Of a DNA stretch of 64,000 bases, positions 37,948 to 47,332 are shown piece by piece. Under the pieces are notes generated by a model, which ran no database searches, was not told the DNA's origin, and was given only the letters and a program-made list of their open reading frames with translations. Made by a program: the position numbers and the translations under genes. How positions within the stretch are numbered: position 1 is the first letter of the stretch; the number at the start of each line of letters is the position of its first letter. The stretch spans positions 124,501-188,500 of the forward strand of contig NZ_KK088653.1 of assembly GCF_000600975.2 (NCBI RefSeq), in the 5' to 3' direction. The DNA is from Limimaricola hongkongensis DSM 17492 (lineage in GTDB: Bacteria > Pseudomonadota > Alphaproteobacteria > Rhodobacterales > Rhodobacteraceae).

Positions 37948-39454
37948 GCTCGAACGGGGCGGCGGGCACGACGAGATCGTCGGTGTTCAGGCTGTCCGAC
38001 GGCTTGGCCAGCATCGAGCGCACCACCCAGCGCAGCTCGCGCTCGGCGCGGGTGATCGCGACATAGGCCAGCCGCTTCCACAGCGGTTGCCCGGCCTCGA
38101 CCTTGCCCATGCGCGCCGCGATCTCGATATCGGGGGCAAAGACCTGCACCGTGTCCCATTGCGAGCCTTGGGCCTTGTGGATCGTGACGGCGGCGCCATG
38201 CAGGAAGGTCGCGCCCATGCGCGCGGCATAGGGGATGAAGGGCTCGGCGTCGCCTTCCTGTTCGATCCGCACGATCGAGGCCGCCGAAAGCTGCGGTTCG
38301 GGCGCGCCCATCACGTGCAGCCGCGAAAAGCCCGGCTTGCGGCCCGGGCCCATATAGACCACCTGCGCGCCCTTGATCAGGCCGCGCGCCTCCAGGTCGA
38401 GCCGCTTCTTGCGGTGTTTCAGCGGCAGCTCCAGCCCGTCGCAGATCAGCGGCTCGCCCGGCAGCAGGTCACCATCGGGCGCGCCGTAGGCGGCGCGAAA
38501 CGCGTGGATCAGCCGGATCCGCGTGGCGTTGCGCCAGACCAGAACGGGGGAGCGCGCCATCAGCTCGGCCTCGACCCGGCGGGCCATGACGACGCGCTCG
38601 TCGCGCGCGGCGGCCTCCTGCACCAGCCGTTCGAAGGCGTAGAAATCGACCTGCGGATCGGCCAGCGCATGGGCGAGATCGAGGATCGGGTTGTCCGCGT
38701 CCTGCCGGTGGATGCGGTGCAGCACGTGCTTGTCGGCCTCCTCCATCCGGTCGAACACCATCCCGCCCGAGGATTGGACGGGCGGGAGCTGCGCCGGATC
38801 GCCGAACAGCACCAGTGTCGGGAAGATCTCCTTGAGATCCTCGACCTGCTTTTCGTCGAGCATCGAGGATTCGTCGATGAAGCCGATATCGAGCGGCTCT
38901 TCGCGGCGCTTCCAGCCGGTGATGAAATCCGACCCCCTGAGCCCGGCGGCGGCCAATGCGGCGGGCACCGATCCATGCGTGGCAAAGGCCGCGGCGGCGC
39001 GCGCCAGCGCCTCTTCGGACAGGCCCTCGATATTGGGCCGGTCGCCTTGCCCGGCCAGCCATTCGGCGACCTTTTCGAATTCGGGGTCGTAGACCGGGGT
39101 ATAGAGAATACGGTGGATCGTGGTCGCGGGCACGCCGCGATTGCGCAGCACGCTCGCCGCCTTGTTGGTGGGGGCGAGAATCGCCAGCGTGCGCCGGTCC
39201 TTCTTCTTGCGGCCCTCCCAATCGCCGGAAACGATGTCGACCCCGGCCTCCTTGAGCTTTCGCGTCAGCTCGGCGAGCAGCAGCGTCTTGCCGGAGCCGG
39301 CCTTGCCGATGACGGCGATGGCACGGCGCGCATCCGAGGCGGGCGCGCTCAGAAGCTCGTCGTCAAGATCGATGCCGGTGAGCCGCAAAAGCTGGGTCAC
39401 GGCATCCCAGGCTTCGGCCTGGTCGGAGGAGAACGTCACGGCGGGAAGTGTCAT
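37922..39454 (-). CDS. RecD-like superfamily 1 DNA helicase
   Basis: 510 residues. Walker A in AVIGKAGSGKTLLLAEL; motif Ia LAPTNKAASVLRNRG; Walker B as IGFIDESSMLDEKQ; motif III VLFGDPAQLPPV; motif IV-V region VLWRNATRIR; motif VI YVAITRAERELRWVV, with GAAVTIHKAQGSQWDTV as motif V. It is a stand-alone RecD/Dda-type ATPase without RecB or RecC neighbours. Probably acts in DNA repair or replication restart. Convergent overlap with the acyltransferase gene. Confidence 0.88.
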   Translation of the reverse strand: MTLPAVTFSSDQAEAWDAVTQLLRLTGIDLDDELLSAPASDARRAIAVIGKAGSGKTLLLAELTRKLKEAGVDIVSGDWEGRKKKDRRTLAILAPTNKAASVLRNRGVPATTIHRILYTPVYDPEFEKVAEWLAGQGDRPNIEGLSEEALARAAAAFATHGSVPAALAAAGLRGSDFITGWKRREEPLDIGFIDESSMLDEKQVEDLKEIFPTLVLFGDPAQLPPVQSSGGMVFDRMEEADKHVLHRIHRQDADNPILDLAHALADPQVDFYAFERLVQEAAARDERVVMARRVEAELMARSPVLVWRNATRIRLIHAFRAAYGAPDGDLLPGEPLICDGLELPLKHRKKRLDLEARGLIKGAQVVYMGPGRKPGFSRLHVMGAPEPQLSAASIVRIEQEGDAEPFIPYAARMGATFLHGAAVTIHKAQGSQWDTVQVFAPDIEIAARMGKVEAGQPLWKRLAYVAITRAERELRWVVRSMLAKPSDSLNTDDLVVPAAPFELSAPAAEG

Positions 39455-39504
39455 GCCGCGACCCTATCCTCGCACCGCGGCAGGGGCCAGAGGCGGCGCC
39501 GCGC

Positions 39505-39696
39505 CTATTCGGCGCGGGCGGGCGGCGGCATCGGCGGCAGGGGCCGCTCGCCGCGGTCGGCGCGCGGCGCGGCGGCCAGCTCCTGCGTCGCCTGACCGGC
39601 GGCCTCCGACAGCCGAAGGGCGAGCTTGGGCAGCCCGTTGCGCCGGGCATAGGTTTCGAGATCGGTCAACACGTCGAACATCCAGCGATGAGACAT
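39505..39696 (-). CDS. short conserved protein of unknown function
   Basis: 63 residues from ATG 39696. MSHRWMFDVLTDLETYARRN with LPKLALRLSEAAGQATQEL forms two amphipathic helices; the tail is Pro/Arg rich. Similar short proteins are common in the order, with no known function. It could be co-transcribed downstream of an unseen promoter; the helicase follows 50 nt later. Confidence 0.55.
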   Translation of the reverse strand: MSHRWMFDVLTDLETYARRNGLPKLALRLSEAAGQATQELAAAPRADRGERPLPPMPPPARAE

Positions 39697-39795
39697 CAGC
39701 GCTCCTCTTGGTCCGCGACCGCGCACCCCCTCGGGCAGGCTAGCACGCGGACGCCGCCCCGCGGGAGCCTCGGAATAGTCGGGATTTTAACGGTC

Positions 39796-40548
39796 TCAGC
39801 GCCGCCAGCCCGCAAAGGCCACCGAGGCACCCCAGCCCGCCGCGATCGCGATCGCCAGCGACATCAGCCCGTACAGCGCCGCGCGCTCCTGCGCGAAGTT
39901 GTACAGCCAGCGCTCGATCCCGACCTTCTGCACGCCGATCACGGTTTCGTAGCTGTCGACCACCGCGCCGCCGCGGGTGAGCAGGATCCGCGTGGTATAG
40001 TTGCCCTCGACCAGATTGGCCGGCAGCGACAGCGCGGTGCGAAACAGCGTCTCCTGTTCGAGATCGACCGCGCCCTCCTGCAGCCGGTAGACACCGGCCT
40101 CCTCGCGGATCCGCACCAGCGCCGAGACATAGGTGCCGGCGCCGGGGATGAGATTGCCGACGGCGCGGATCGCGCGCGGGGTGGAGACACCGTGGCGCAG
40201 ATCCTCGGTGGCGCTCAGCACCTCGTTCATCGGGGCGGTTGTGGCGACGGCGTAGAAGGACGGGGCCGCGTCCACCTCGAAGGCGTCGGTGTTGATCCAG
40301 ATCCCGGCGCGGCGCTCCTTGCGGCGCACGATGGCCGGGGCGTGCGGGCCCGACACGGTGACGATGACCTGCAGCGGCCCGGCCTCGGCGGGGGGCGGGG
40401 CCTCGCGGCGCACCGCGCCGAAGATCAGGATGTCCGAGCCGTCGAAGGTCGCGGTGATCGCCACCTCGTCGCGGCTCAGACCCAGCACGATTTCCTCGGC
40501 GCGGGCGGGCAGCGCGAGCGCCAGGAGAACGAGCGCGAGGCGGATCAT
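39796..40548 (-). CDS. TIGR02186-type membrane protein
   Basis: 250 residues. Signal peptide MIRLALVLLALALPARA; a beta-rich exported domain beginning EEIVLGLSRDEVAITATFDG and including RKERRAGIWINTDAFEV; one C-terminal membrane helix (YGLMSLAIAIAAGWGASVAF). Alphaproteobacterial family always seen by me next to TauE/SafE transporters, as here, where the starts and stops overlap by 4 nt. It probably acts as a periplasmic partner of that transporter. Confidence 0.85.
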   Translation of the reverse strand: MIRLALVLLALALPARAEEIVLGLSRDEVAITATFDGSDILIFGAVRREAPPPAEAGPLQVIVTVSGPHAPAIVRRKERRAGIWINTDAFEVDAAPSFYAVATTAPMNEVLSATEDLRHGVSTPRAIRAVGNLIPGAGTYVSALVRIREEAGVYRLQEGAVDLEQETLFRTALSLPANLVEGNYTTRILLTRGGAVVDSYETVIGVQKVGIERWLYNFAQERAALYGLMSLAIAIAAGWGASVAFAGWRR

Positions 40549-41462
40549 GCCGGGGCCCCGGCTTCGATCTCGTAAAGCTCGGACGGCTCCAGCACGAGGC
40601 CGAGCGCCAGCTGTCCGCAGACCGCCAGCACCAGAAGGGCCAGCAGGATGCGCAGCTGCTCGGCCTTCATCCGCGCGCCGATCCGCGTGCCCAGCTGCGC
40701 GCCGATCACCCCGCCCGCGATCAGCAAAAGCGCCAGCGCGATGTCGACGGTCTGGTTGGTCACCGCGTGCAGCATGGTGGTGAAGGCGGTGACGAAGATG
40801 ATCTGGAACAGAGAGGTGCCGATCACCACCTTGGTCGGCATGCCCAGAAGGTAGATCATCGCCGGCACCATGACGAAACCGCCGCCCACCCCCATGATCG
40901 CCGCCAGCACCCCGACCGACAGCCCGACCAGAAGCGGCGGGATGGCCGAGATGTACAGCCCCGAGACCCGGAACTTCATCTTCAGCGGCAGCGCGTGGAC
41001 CCAGTAATGCTTGCGCCGCTTGGGCCGGGCGCCGGGGCGGCGCGATTTGACCAGCGCGTTCACGCTTTCGACGAACATCATCGCGCCGACCGTGCCGAGA
41101 AACACGACGTAGCTCAGCTCGACCAGCAGATCGACCTGCCCGCGCGCCTTGAGCCAGTTGAACAGCACGATGCCGAGGCCCGAGCCGACGAGACCGCCCG
41201 CCAGCAGCACCGCCCCCATCGCCATGTCGACCGTGCGCCGCCGCAGATGGCCGAGCAGGGCGGAAAAGGAGGAGGCGACGATCTGGTTGGTCGATGTGGC
41301 CACGGCCACGGCGGGCGGAATACCCGCAAGGAACAAAAGCGGCGTGATGAGAAAGCCGCCGCCGACGCCGAACATGCCCGACAGCACGCCGACCAGCCCG
41401 CCAAGGCCGAGGATCAGGAAGATATTGACCGAAACCTCGGCGATGGGGAGGTAGAGCTGCAT
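40545..41462 (-). CDS. TauE/SafE-type anion exporter
   Basis: 305 residues from ATG 41462. Two homologous halves, each starting with the family repeat: GVGGGFLITPLLFLAGIPPA and GVGGGFVMVPAMIYLLGMPT; about eight membrane helices and a basic cytoplasmic loop (KSRRPGARPKRRKHYW) between them. The family moves sulfite, sulfoacetate or related anions. The substrate here is unknown. First gene of the pair with the TIGR02186 protein. Confidence 0.88.
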   Translation of the reverse strand: MQLYLPIAEVSVNIFLILGLGGLVGVLSGMFGVGGGFLITPLLFLAGIPPAVAVATSTNQIVASSFSALLGHLRRRTVDMAMGAVLLAGGLVGSGLGIVLFNWLKARGQVDLLVELSYVVFLGTVGAMMFVESVNALVKSRRPGARPKRRKHYWVHALPLKMKFRVSGLYISAIPPLLVGLSVGVLAAIMGVGGGFVMVPAMIYLLGMPTKVVIGTSLFQIIFVTAFTTMLHAVTNQTVDIALALLLIAGGVIGAQLGTRIGARMKAEQLRILLALLVLAVCGQLALGLVLEPSELYEIEAGAPA

Positions 41463-41561
41463 TCGAGGCCCCTTGCGCGTCGACCTGATTAACGCAGCCC
41501 GCGCGGGGTTTTCCAAGCCCCCCGCACGGAAGAATGCCGCGATGCGGCGCGCTGGCCGCGG

Positions 41562-42365
41562 TCAGGTGGCGTCGCGCAGCATCCGGCGCAGAACCTGTTC
41601 GAGCTTGGCCGCGCCCAAGGGCGCCATCGCCTTGGTGTGCTCATGGCCGATCGCCTCGTCGGACATGCCCGCGGCCATGTTGGTGATCGCCGAGACCGCC
41701 ATCGCCCGCATCCCGAGGAACCGCGCGAGGATCACCTCCGGCACGGTCGACATGCCGGTGGCGTCGACGCCCATCGCGCGCATCGCGCGGATCTCGGCCG
41801 GGGTCTCGAAGGAGGGGCCGGAATACCACGCATAGACGCCCTCGTGCAGCTCCACGCCCTCGGCCTCGGCCGCTGCGCGCAGCCTGTCGCGCAGCTCGGG
41901 GTCGTGGGCATCGCCCATCGGCACGAAGCGGCGGTCGGTCTTTTCGCCGATCAGCGGGTTCAGCCCCGAGAAATTGACGTGGTCCGACAGCGCCATGATC
42001 GCGCCGGTGGGCATGTCGGCGCGCAGGCTTCCCGCGGCGTTGGTCAGGATCACCGCCTCGGCGCCCAGCTCCTTGAGCACCTCGAGCGGCAGCCGCATCT
42101 CGTTGGGGTTGCCGTTCTCGTAGTAATGCGCGCGGCCACCGAACACCGCCACGCGCGTGCCTTCGAGATCGCCGACGGCGAGCACCGGGTTGTGGCCCGA
42201 CACGCCCGCATGCGGGAAACCCGGAAGCTTGTCATAGGGGATCGTGACGCCATCGACGGCGCCCGCGATATGGCCGAGCCCCGACCCTAGGATCAGGCCG
42301 TACTTGACCGGCTCCGCTCCGGCCTGGGCCCGGACCAGGCCCGCGAGTTCAACGCTCTTTGACAT
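41562..42365 (-). CDS. purine nucleoside phosphorylase (trimeric PNP/MTAP type)
   Basis: 267 residues. LILGSGLGHIAG is the phosphate site; FGGRAHYYENGNPNEMRLPL, ILTNAAGSLRADMPTGAIMA, YAWYSGPSFETPAEIRAMRA and ATGMSTVPEVILARFLGMR are signatures of the trimeric class. It cleaves purine nucleosides to base plus ribose-1-phosphate. Last gene of the BMP importer operon, overlapping the upstream permease by 17 nt, so imported nucleosides are presumably its substrates. Confidence 0.92.
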   Translation of the reverse strand: MSKSVELAGLVRAQAGAEPVKYGLILGSGLGHIAGAVDGVTIPYDKLPGFPHAGVSGHNPVLAVGDLEGTRVAVFGGRAHYYENGNPNEMRLPLEVLKELGAEAVILTNAAGSLRADMPTGAIMALSDHVNFSGLNPLIGEKTDRRFVPMGDAHDPELRDRLRAAAEAEGVELHEGVYAWYSGPSFETPAEIRAMRAMGVDATGMSTVPEVILARFLGMRAMAVSAITNMAAGMSDEAIGHEHTKAMAPLGAAKLEQVLRRMLRDAT

Positions 42366-43317
42366 AGGGTTCGCCTCCGGCGCGGGGCGGGATCGCGCGG
42401 CCGACGAAGCCCGCGAGGATCACCACCGTGAGAATATAGGGAAGGGCGTCCAGGAGCTGCACGCCCACTTCGAAGCCGAGCGTGCCCTCGATCACGTCGG
42501 GGCGCAGCGCGATCGCCTGCAGGAAACCGAACAGCAGGCAGGCGCCGAGCGCGTACCAGGGCCGCCACTTGGCGAAGATCAGCGCGGCGAGCGCGATGTA
42601 GCCGCGCCCCGCCGTCATGTCCTTGACGAAGCCCGCCTGAAGCCCGGTGGAGAGATACGCGCCCGCGAGGCCCGTGAGCACGCCGCAGATCGCCACGGCG
42701 GCAAAGCGCAGCCCCACGACCGAGACGCCGGCGGTGTCGACGGCGGCGGGGTTTTCGCCCACCGCGCGCAGCCGCAGGCCGAAGCGGGTGCGAAACAGCA
42801 CCCACCAGGTCAGCGGCACCATCAGAAGGCCGACATAGACCAGTAGCGTGTGGCCCGAGATCAGCTCGGCATAGATCGGCCCGAAGATCGGGATGTCGCG
42901 CATCTCGGCGGCCAGCGGCAGGTCGATCGTCTCGAACCGCGCATTGCCCGAGAGCTGCGGCGTGCGTCCGCCCTGTCCGAACCAGCTTTGCGCCACGACC
43001 ACCGTGAGACCGGCGGCGAGAAAGTTGATCGCCACGCCCGAGATCAGCTGGTTGCCGCGGAAGGTGATCGAGGCGAGACCGTGGATGCCCGCGAGCATCA
43101 GGGCCGCGCCGATCCCGGCCACCGTGCCGACCAGCACCGAGCCGGTGACGGCCGCCACCGCGGCGGTGAGAAAGGCCGAGGCCAGCATCTTGCCCTCGAG
43201 GCCGATGTCGAAGATGCCCGCGCGTTCCGAGAACAGCCCCGCGAGACAGGCCAGAAGCAGCGGCGTGGCGAGGCGGATCGTGGTGTCGAGCACCTGAAGA
43301 AGGGTCAGGAAATCCAT
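42349..43317 (-). CDS. nucleoside ABC transporter permease 2
   Basis: 322 residues, about nine membrane helices. Starts FLTLLQVLDTTIRLATPLLL; contains GIFDIGLEGKMLASAFLTAA, the FNIGxEGQ-like motif of the BPD_transp_2 family, and GVSVVGLRFAAVAICGVLTG. Ribose/nucleoside importer family (BmpC/NupQ type). Forms a heterodimer with the permease encoded just upstream, spaced 4 nt. Confidence 0.9.
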   Translation of the reverse strand: MDFLTLLQVLDTTIRLATPLLLACLAGLFSERAGIFDIGLEGKMLASAFLTAAVAAVTGSVLVGTVAGIGAALMLAGIHGLASITFRGNQLISGVAINFLAAGLTVVVAQSWFGQGGRTPQLSGNARFETIDLPLAAEMRDIPIFGPIYAELISGHTLLVYVGLLMVPLTWWVLFRTRFGLRLRAVGENPAAVDTAGVSVVGLRFAAVAICGVLTGLAGAYLSTGLQAGFVKDMTAGRGYIALAALIFAKWRPWYALGACLLFGFLQAIALRPDVIEGTLGFEVGVQLLDALPYILTVVILAGFVGRAIPPRAGGEPYVKER

Positions 43318-43321
43318 GGGC

Positions 43322-44443
43322 TCACTCCGCCGGTTCGGTCTTGCGGGCGGGCTTCGGCGCGGGCCGCAGCCTCAGGAAGATCGCCTCCAGCGGTGCGCGG
43401 ACCATGTGGTCGAGCGCCCCGGTGAAGAGGATCACGAGGGCCTGGATCACCACGATCAGCTCGCGCGGGATCGAGGTCCACAGCGCCAGCTCGGCGCCGC
43501 CCTGGTAGAGAAAGCCGAACAGCAATGCGGCCAGCAGCACGCCGAAGGGATGGCTGCGGCCCATCAGCGCCACGGCGATGCCGATGAAGCCCGCCCCCTC
43601 GACCGCGTTGAGCACCAGCCGCTCGGCCTCGCCCATCACGTTGTTGATCGCCATCATCCCCGCGAGCCCGCCCGACATCAGCATCGTCACGACGATGATC
43701 CGGGTGGGCGAGATGCCGGCGTATTTCGCCGCCGATTCCGACTGGCCGAAGGCGCGGATCTCGTAGCCGAGACGGGTGCGCCAGATCAGCGCCCAGACCG
43801 CGACGCAGGCCAGCAGCGCCACGAAGAACGACACGTTCACCGGTGCGCCGCGGAACAGTGCCGTCTCGGCGGTGGAGAACATGTCCTGGAAGGTCGGCAG
43901 ATGCGTGGATTCGGGGAAACGCCCCGTCGCGGGCTCCATCGAGCCCGAGGGCTTGAGCGCGCCGATCAGCAGGTAGTTCAGAAGCGCGGCGGCGATGAAG
44001 TTGAACATGATCGTGGTGATCACGATGTGGCTGCCGCGCCTGGCCTGCAGCCAGGCCGGGATCAGCGCCCAGGCCGCGCCGAACAGCGCAGCCCCCACCG
44101 CGCCGCCCAGAAGCGCGAGCGTCCAGTGCGGCCACGGGATGTAGAGCGCGATCAGCGCCACACCCAGGCCCCCCAGCATCGCCTGGCCTTCGCCGCCGAT
44201 GTTGAACAGCCGCGCATGGATGGCGATCGCCACGGCAAGGCCGGTGAAGATGAAGTTGGTCGCGTAGTAGAGCGTGTAGCCCCAGGCGTAGGTCGAGCCC
44301 ATCGAGCCGTCGACCATCAGCTTGAGCGCGGCCCAGGGGTTCTCGCCGATGGCGAGGATCACGAGGGCGGAGAGCAGGGCGGCGAGGATCAGGCTGATCA
44401 GCGGGATCAGCACCACATCCGCCCATTGCGGCATCTTTTGCAT
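43322..44443 (-). CDS. nucleoside ABC transporter permease 1
   Basis: 373 residues from ATG 44443, behind a strong AAGGAGG site; an earlier in-frame start at 44482 lies in the ATPase gene. Contains ARLFNIGGEGQAMLGGLGVA, ITTIMFNFIAAALLNYLLIG and the coupling region GQSESAAKYAGISPTRIIV. Partner of permease 2. One nt separates its ATG from the ATPase stop. Confidence 0.91.
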   Translation of the reverse strand: MQKMPQWADVVLIPLISLILAALLSALVILAIGENPWAALKLMVDGSMGSTYAWGYTLYYATNFIFTGLAVAIAIHARLFNIGGEGQAMLGGLGVALIALYIPWPHWTLALLGGAVGAALFGAAWALIPAWLQARRGSHIVITTIMFNFIAAALLNYLLIGALKPSGSMEPATGRFPESTHLPTFQDMFSTAETALFRGAPVNVSFFVALLACVAVWALIWRTRLGYEIRAFGQSESAAKYAGISPTRIIVVTMLMSGGLAGMMAINNVMGEAERLVLNAVEGAGFIGIAVALMGRSHPFGVLLAALLFGFLYQGGAELALWTSIPRELIVVIQALVILFTGALDHMVRAPLEAIFLRLRPAPKPARKTEPAE

Positions 44444-44444
44444 C

Positions 44445-46046
44445 TCAGACCTCCTTCGCGGCGCTGGCGCGCGTCTTGGCAAGGTTGGCCTCGATCTCGG
44501 CCTCGCTATGGGGTTTGTCGGTATCGGTGATGCCCGCCATCAGGAGGCCCAGCTCGCGCTCGTCGGTTTCCGAAGGCACGCGCTCGCCCATCACCTGCCC
44601 GTCGAACATCACCGCGATGCGGTCCGACAGCGACATGATCTCGTCGAGCTCGACCGACACCAGCAGCACGGCCTTGCCCATGTCGCGCAGTGCCACGATC
44701 TGCTCGTGGATGAATTCGATCGCGCCGATGTCGACGCCGCGGGTCGGCTGGCCGATCAAGAGCAGGTCGGGGTTGCGCTCGATCTCGCGCGCCACGACGA
44801 TCTTCTGCTGGTTGCCGCCCGAGAAATTCTTGGCCGCGAGGTTGGGGTTGGGCGGGCGCACGTCGAAGCGCTCCATCTTCGCGGCGGCGTCGGCCTTGAT
44901 GGCCGCGTTGTCCATGAAGACGCCTTTGTTGAATTCGGGCTTGTCGTGATAGCCGAAGGCCACGTTCTCCCAGGCCGAGAATTCGAGGATCAGCCCCTCG
45001 TGGTGCCGGTCCTCGGGCACGTGGGCGATGCCGCGCGCGCGCCGGGTCCGGGCGTCGGACTTGCGCCCCGACAGGTCGATCTGCTCGCCGTTCAGCCGGA
45101 TCGTCCCTTCGGCCTTGCGGTAGCCGCCGAGCACCTCGAGAAGCTCGGACTGGCCGTTGCCCGCGACACCGGCAAGGCCGAGGATCTCGCCCGCGCGGAT
45201 CTCGAGCCCGATGCCGCGCAGCCGCTCGACGCCCTTGCTGTCGACCACGCGCAGGTTCTCGACCTCGAGGATCGTCTCGCCGGGGGTGGGCGGGGTCTTT
45301 TCGACCTGCAAGAGCACCTTGCGCCCGACCATCAGCTCGGCGAGTTCGGAGGGCGATGTCTCGGCGGTCTGCACCGTCGCTGTCATTTCGCCGCGCCGCA
45401 TCACGCTCACCGTGTCGGTGATTTCCATGATCTCGCGCAGCTTGTGGGTGATCAGGATGATCGTCTTGCCCTGATCGCGCAGCCCCTTGAGGATGCGGAA
45501 CAGGTGATCGGCCTCGGCGGGGGTCAGCACGCCGGTCGGCTCGTCGAGAATGAGAATGTCGGCCTGCCGGTAGAGCGCCTTGAGGATCTCGACCCGCTGC
45601 TGCATGCCGACGCCGATATCCTCGATCTTCGCGTCGGGATCGATGTTCAGCTCGTATTCGGCGGCGAGCTCCTTGAGCTCGCGCCGCGCCTTGGCGAGCG
45701 AGGGGCGCAGCAGGCGGCCATCCTCGGCGCCGAGCACGACGTTTTCCAGCACGGAGAAGTTCTGCACCAGCTTGAAATGCTGGAACACCATGCCGATGCC
45801 GGCGCGGATCGCGGCCTGGCTGTCGGGGATCTGGGTCGGGCGGCCATTGATGAGGATCTCGCCCGCATCGGCCTTGTAGAAGCCGTAGAGGATCGACATC
45901 AGCGTCGATTTCCCGGCGCCGTTCTCGCCGATGATGCCGTGGATCGTGCCCGGCATCACCCGGATCGAGATGTCCTTGTTGGCCTGCACGGGGCCAAAGG
46001 CCTTGGAGATGCCCTTGAGCTCGATCGCGGGGGTCTGGTCGGTCAT
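44445..46046 (-). CDS. nucleoside ABC transporter ATP-binding protein, two domains
   Basis: 533 residues with tandem ATPase domains. First: Walker A GENGAGKST, ILILDEPTGVLTPAE, H-loop LITHKL. Second: degenerate Walker A GVAGNGQSE, signature FSGGNQQKIVVARE, LLLIGQPTRGVDIGA. This tandem form, with only the first site fully canonical, is usual for sugar and nucleoside importers of the RbsA/BmpB group. It powers the two permeases encoded downstream. Confidence 0.93.
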   Translation of the reverse strand: MTDQTPAIELKGISKAFGPVQANKDISIRVMPGTIHGIIGENGAGKSTLMSILYGFYKADAGEILINGRPTQIPDSQAAIRAGIGMVFQHFKLVQNFSVLENVVLGAEDGRLLRPSLAKARRELKELAAEYELNIDPDAKIEDIGVGMQQRVEILKALYRQADILILDEPTGVLTPAEADHLFRILKGLRDQGKTIILITHKLREIMEITDTVSVMRRGEMTATVQTAETSPSELAELMVGRKVLLQVEKTPPTPGETILEVENLRVVDSKGVERLRGIGLEIRAGEILGLAGVAGNGQSELLEVLGGYRKAEGTIRLNGEQIDLSGRKSDARTRRARGIAHVPEDRHHEGLILEFSAWENVAFGYHDKPEFNKGVFMDNAAIKADAAAKMERFDVRPPNPNLAAKNFSGGNQQKIVVAREIERNPDLLLIGQPTRGVDIGAIEFIHEQIVALRDMGKAVLLVSVELDEIMSLSDRIAVMFDGQVMGERVPSETDERELGLLMAGITDTDKPHSEAEIEANLAKTRASAAKEV

Positions 46047-46096
46047 GGGGTCCGGTCCTCGGCTGCGAAACGGGGGGCGACGGGGGAGAGCGAAAC

Positions 46097-46122
46097 GGGG
46101 CCGCGCTTTGCGGCGCGGCCCC
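46097..46122 (-). terminator. intercistronic hairpin bmp/ATPase
   Basis: A 10-bp perfect stem GGGGCCGCGC / GCGCGGCCCC, 6-nt loop, 22 nt after the binding-protein stop. Same arrangement as after malE; probably raises binding-protein expression relative to the membrane parts. Confidence 0.6.
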
Positions 46123-46144
46123 TCATATCACGGTGTCGGGGCGA

Positions 46145-47140
46145 TCAGAAATCGAGCGACGGGCAGCCTTCGTCGCTCATGTAATCATGCACCTCGATCT
46201 CGCCGGACGCGATCTTGGCCTTGGCGTCCTCGACCGCGGCGGTCATCTCCTCGGTCACCAGCGCCTCGTTGTGCTCGTCGACGGCGATGCCCACGCCCTC
46301 GTTGTTCACGCCCATGACGTTGATGCCGGTCTCGATCTCGGTGCCCGCCTCGAAGGCGTCGTAGACGGCGTTGTCGACGCGCTTGACCATCGAGGTCAGC
46401 ACCTTGCCCGGCTGCAGGTAGTTCTGGTTGCTGTCGACGCCGATCGACAGGATGCCCTGGTCGGCGGCGGTCTGCAGCACGCCGATGCCGGTGCCGCCGG
46501 CGGCGGCATAGACCACGTCGGCGCCCTGGCTGATCTGCGCCTGCGTCAGCTCCGAGCCCTTCACCGGGTCGTTCCACGCGGCGGGGGTGGTGCCGGTCAT
46601 GTTCGACAGCACGGTGATGTCGGGGTTCACCGCCTTGGCGCCCTGCGCATAGCCGCAGGCGAACTTGCGGATCAGCGGGATGTCCATGCCGCCGATGAAG
46701 CCGACCGTGTCGCTTTCGGAGGCCATCGCCGCCATCTGGCCGACGAGGTAGGAGCCCTCGTGCTCGTTGAAGATCACCGAGCGGACATTGGGCAGGTCGA
46801 CCACGCCGTCGACGATCACGAACTTGGTGTCCGGGTAATCGGCGGCGATTTCCTCGAGCGGCGTCATGAAGGAAAAGCCGACGGTGACGATTGGGTTGTT
46901 GCCGGCCTCGGCGAAGCGGCGCAGCGCCTGCTCGCGCTGGGCGTCGGACTGCAGCTCGACCTCGGCATAGGAGTTGCCGGTCTCCTCGGCCCAGCGGGTG
47001 GCGCCGGTATGCGCGCTTTCGTTGAACGACTTGTCGAACTTGCCGCCCAGATCGAACACCAGCGCCGGATCGGCCAGCGCGGCCCCGGCGGAGAGCGCCA
47101 GCACGGCGGAGGCGCCGAGGAATTTCGCGAGATGAGTCAT
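46145..47140 (-). CDS. BMP-family nucleoside-binding periplasmic protein
   Basis: 331 residues. Signal peptide MTHLAKFLGASAVLALSAGAALA with no lipobox Cys, so a soluble periplasmic protein. BMP-domain features: LVFDLGGKFDKSFNESAHTG, GNNPIVTVGFSF, GSYLVGQMAAMASESDTVGF, and GVDSNQNYLQPGKVLTSMVK. First gene of the operon whose last gene is a nucleoside phosphorylase, so purine nucleosides are the likely ligands. Confidence 0.92.
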   Translation of the reverse strand: MTHLAKFLGASAVLALSAGAALADPALVFDLGGKFDKSFNESAHTGATRWAEETGNSYAEVELQSDAQREQALRRFAEAGNNPIVTVGFSFMTPLEEIAADYPDTKFVIVDGVVDLPNVRSVIFNEHEGSYLVGQMAAMASESDTVGFIGGMDIPLIRKFACGYAQGAKAVNPDITVLSNMTGTTPAAWNDPVKGSELTQAQISQGADVVYAAAGGTGIGVLQTAADQGILSIGVDSNQNYLQPGKVLTSMVKRVDNAVYDAFEAGTEIETGINVMGVNNEGVGIAVDEHNEALVTEEMTAAVEDAKAKIASGEIEVHDYMSDEGCPSLDF

Positions 47141-47332
47141 CGATAGCTCCCTGTCAGGTCACGGCGCCGTCCCCCGCAAGGTCCGCGCGCCTGCCGGTCA
47201 TGCGCCGGCTCATGGCAGGATAAGGCCTTGTCAGGGCCCGAGGGGTCAACTGATTTTTCCTTGATTTGCGCCAAGTCACCGGGGTTTCGCCCCGTCACGG
47301 CCCACCCCAGAGGCGACTGACGCAAGGGTAGC

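Noticed and set aside
44016-44023. Another GTGATCAC, inside the nucleoside permease gene
   Set aside because: Single copy, within coding sequence, no partner at 13 bp; probably chance.
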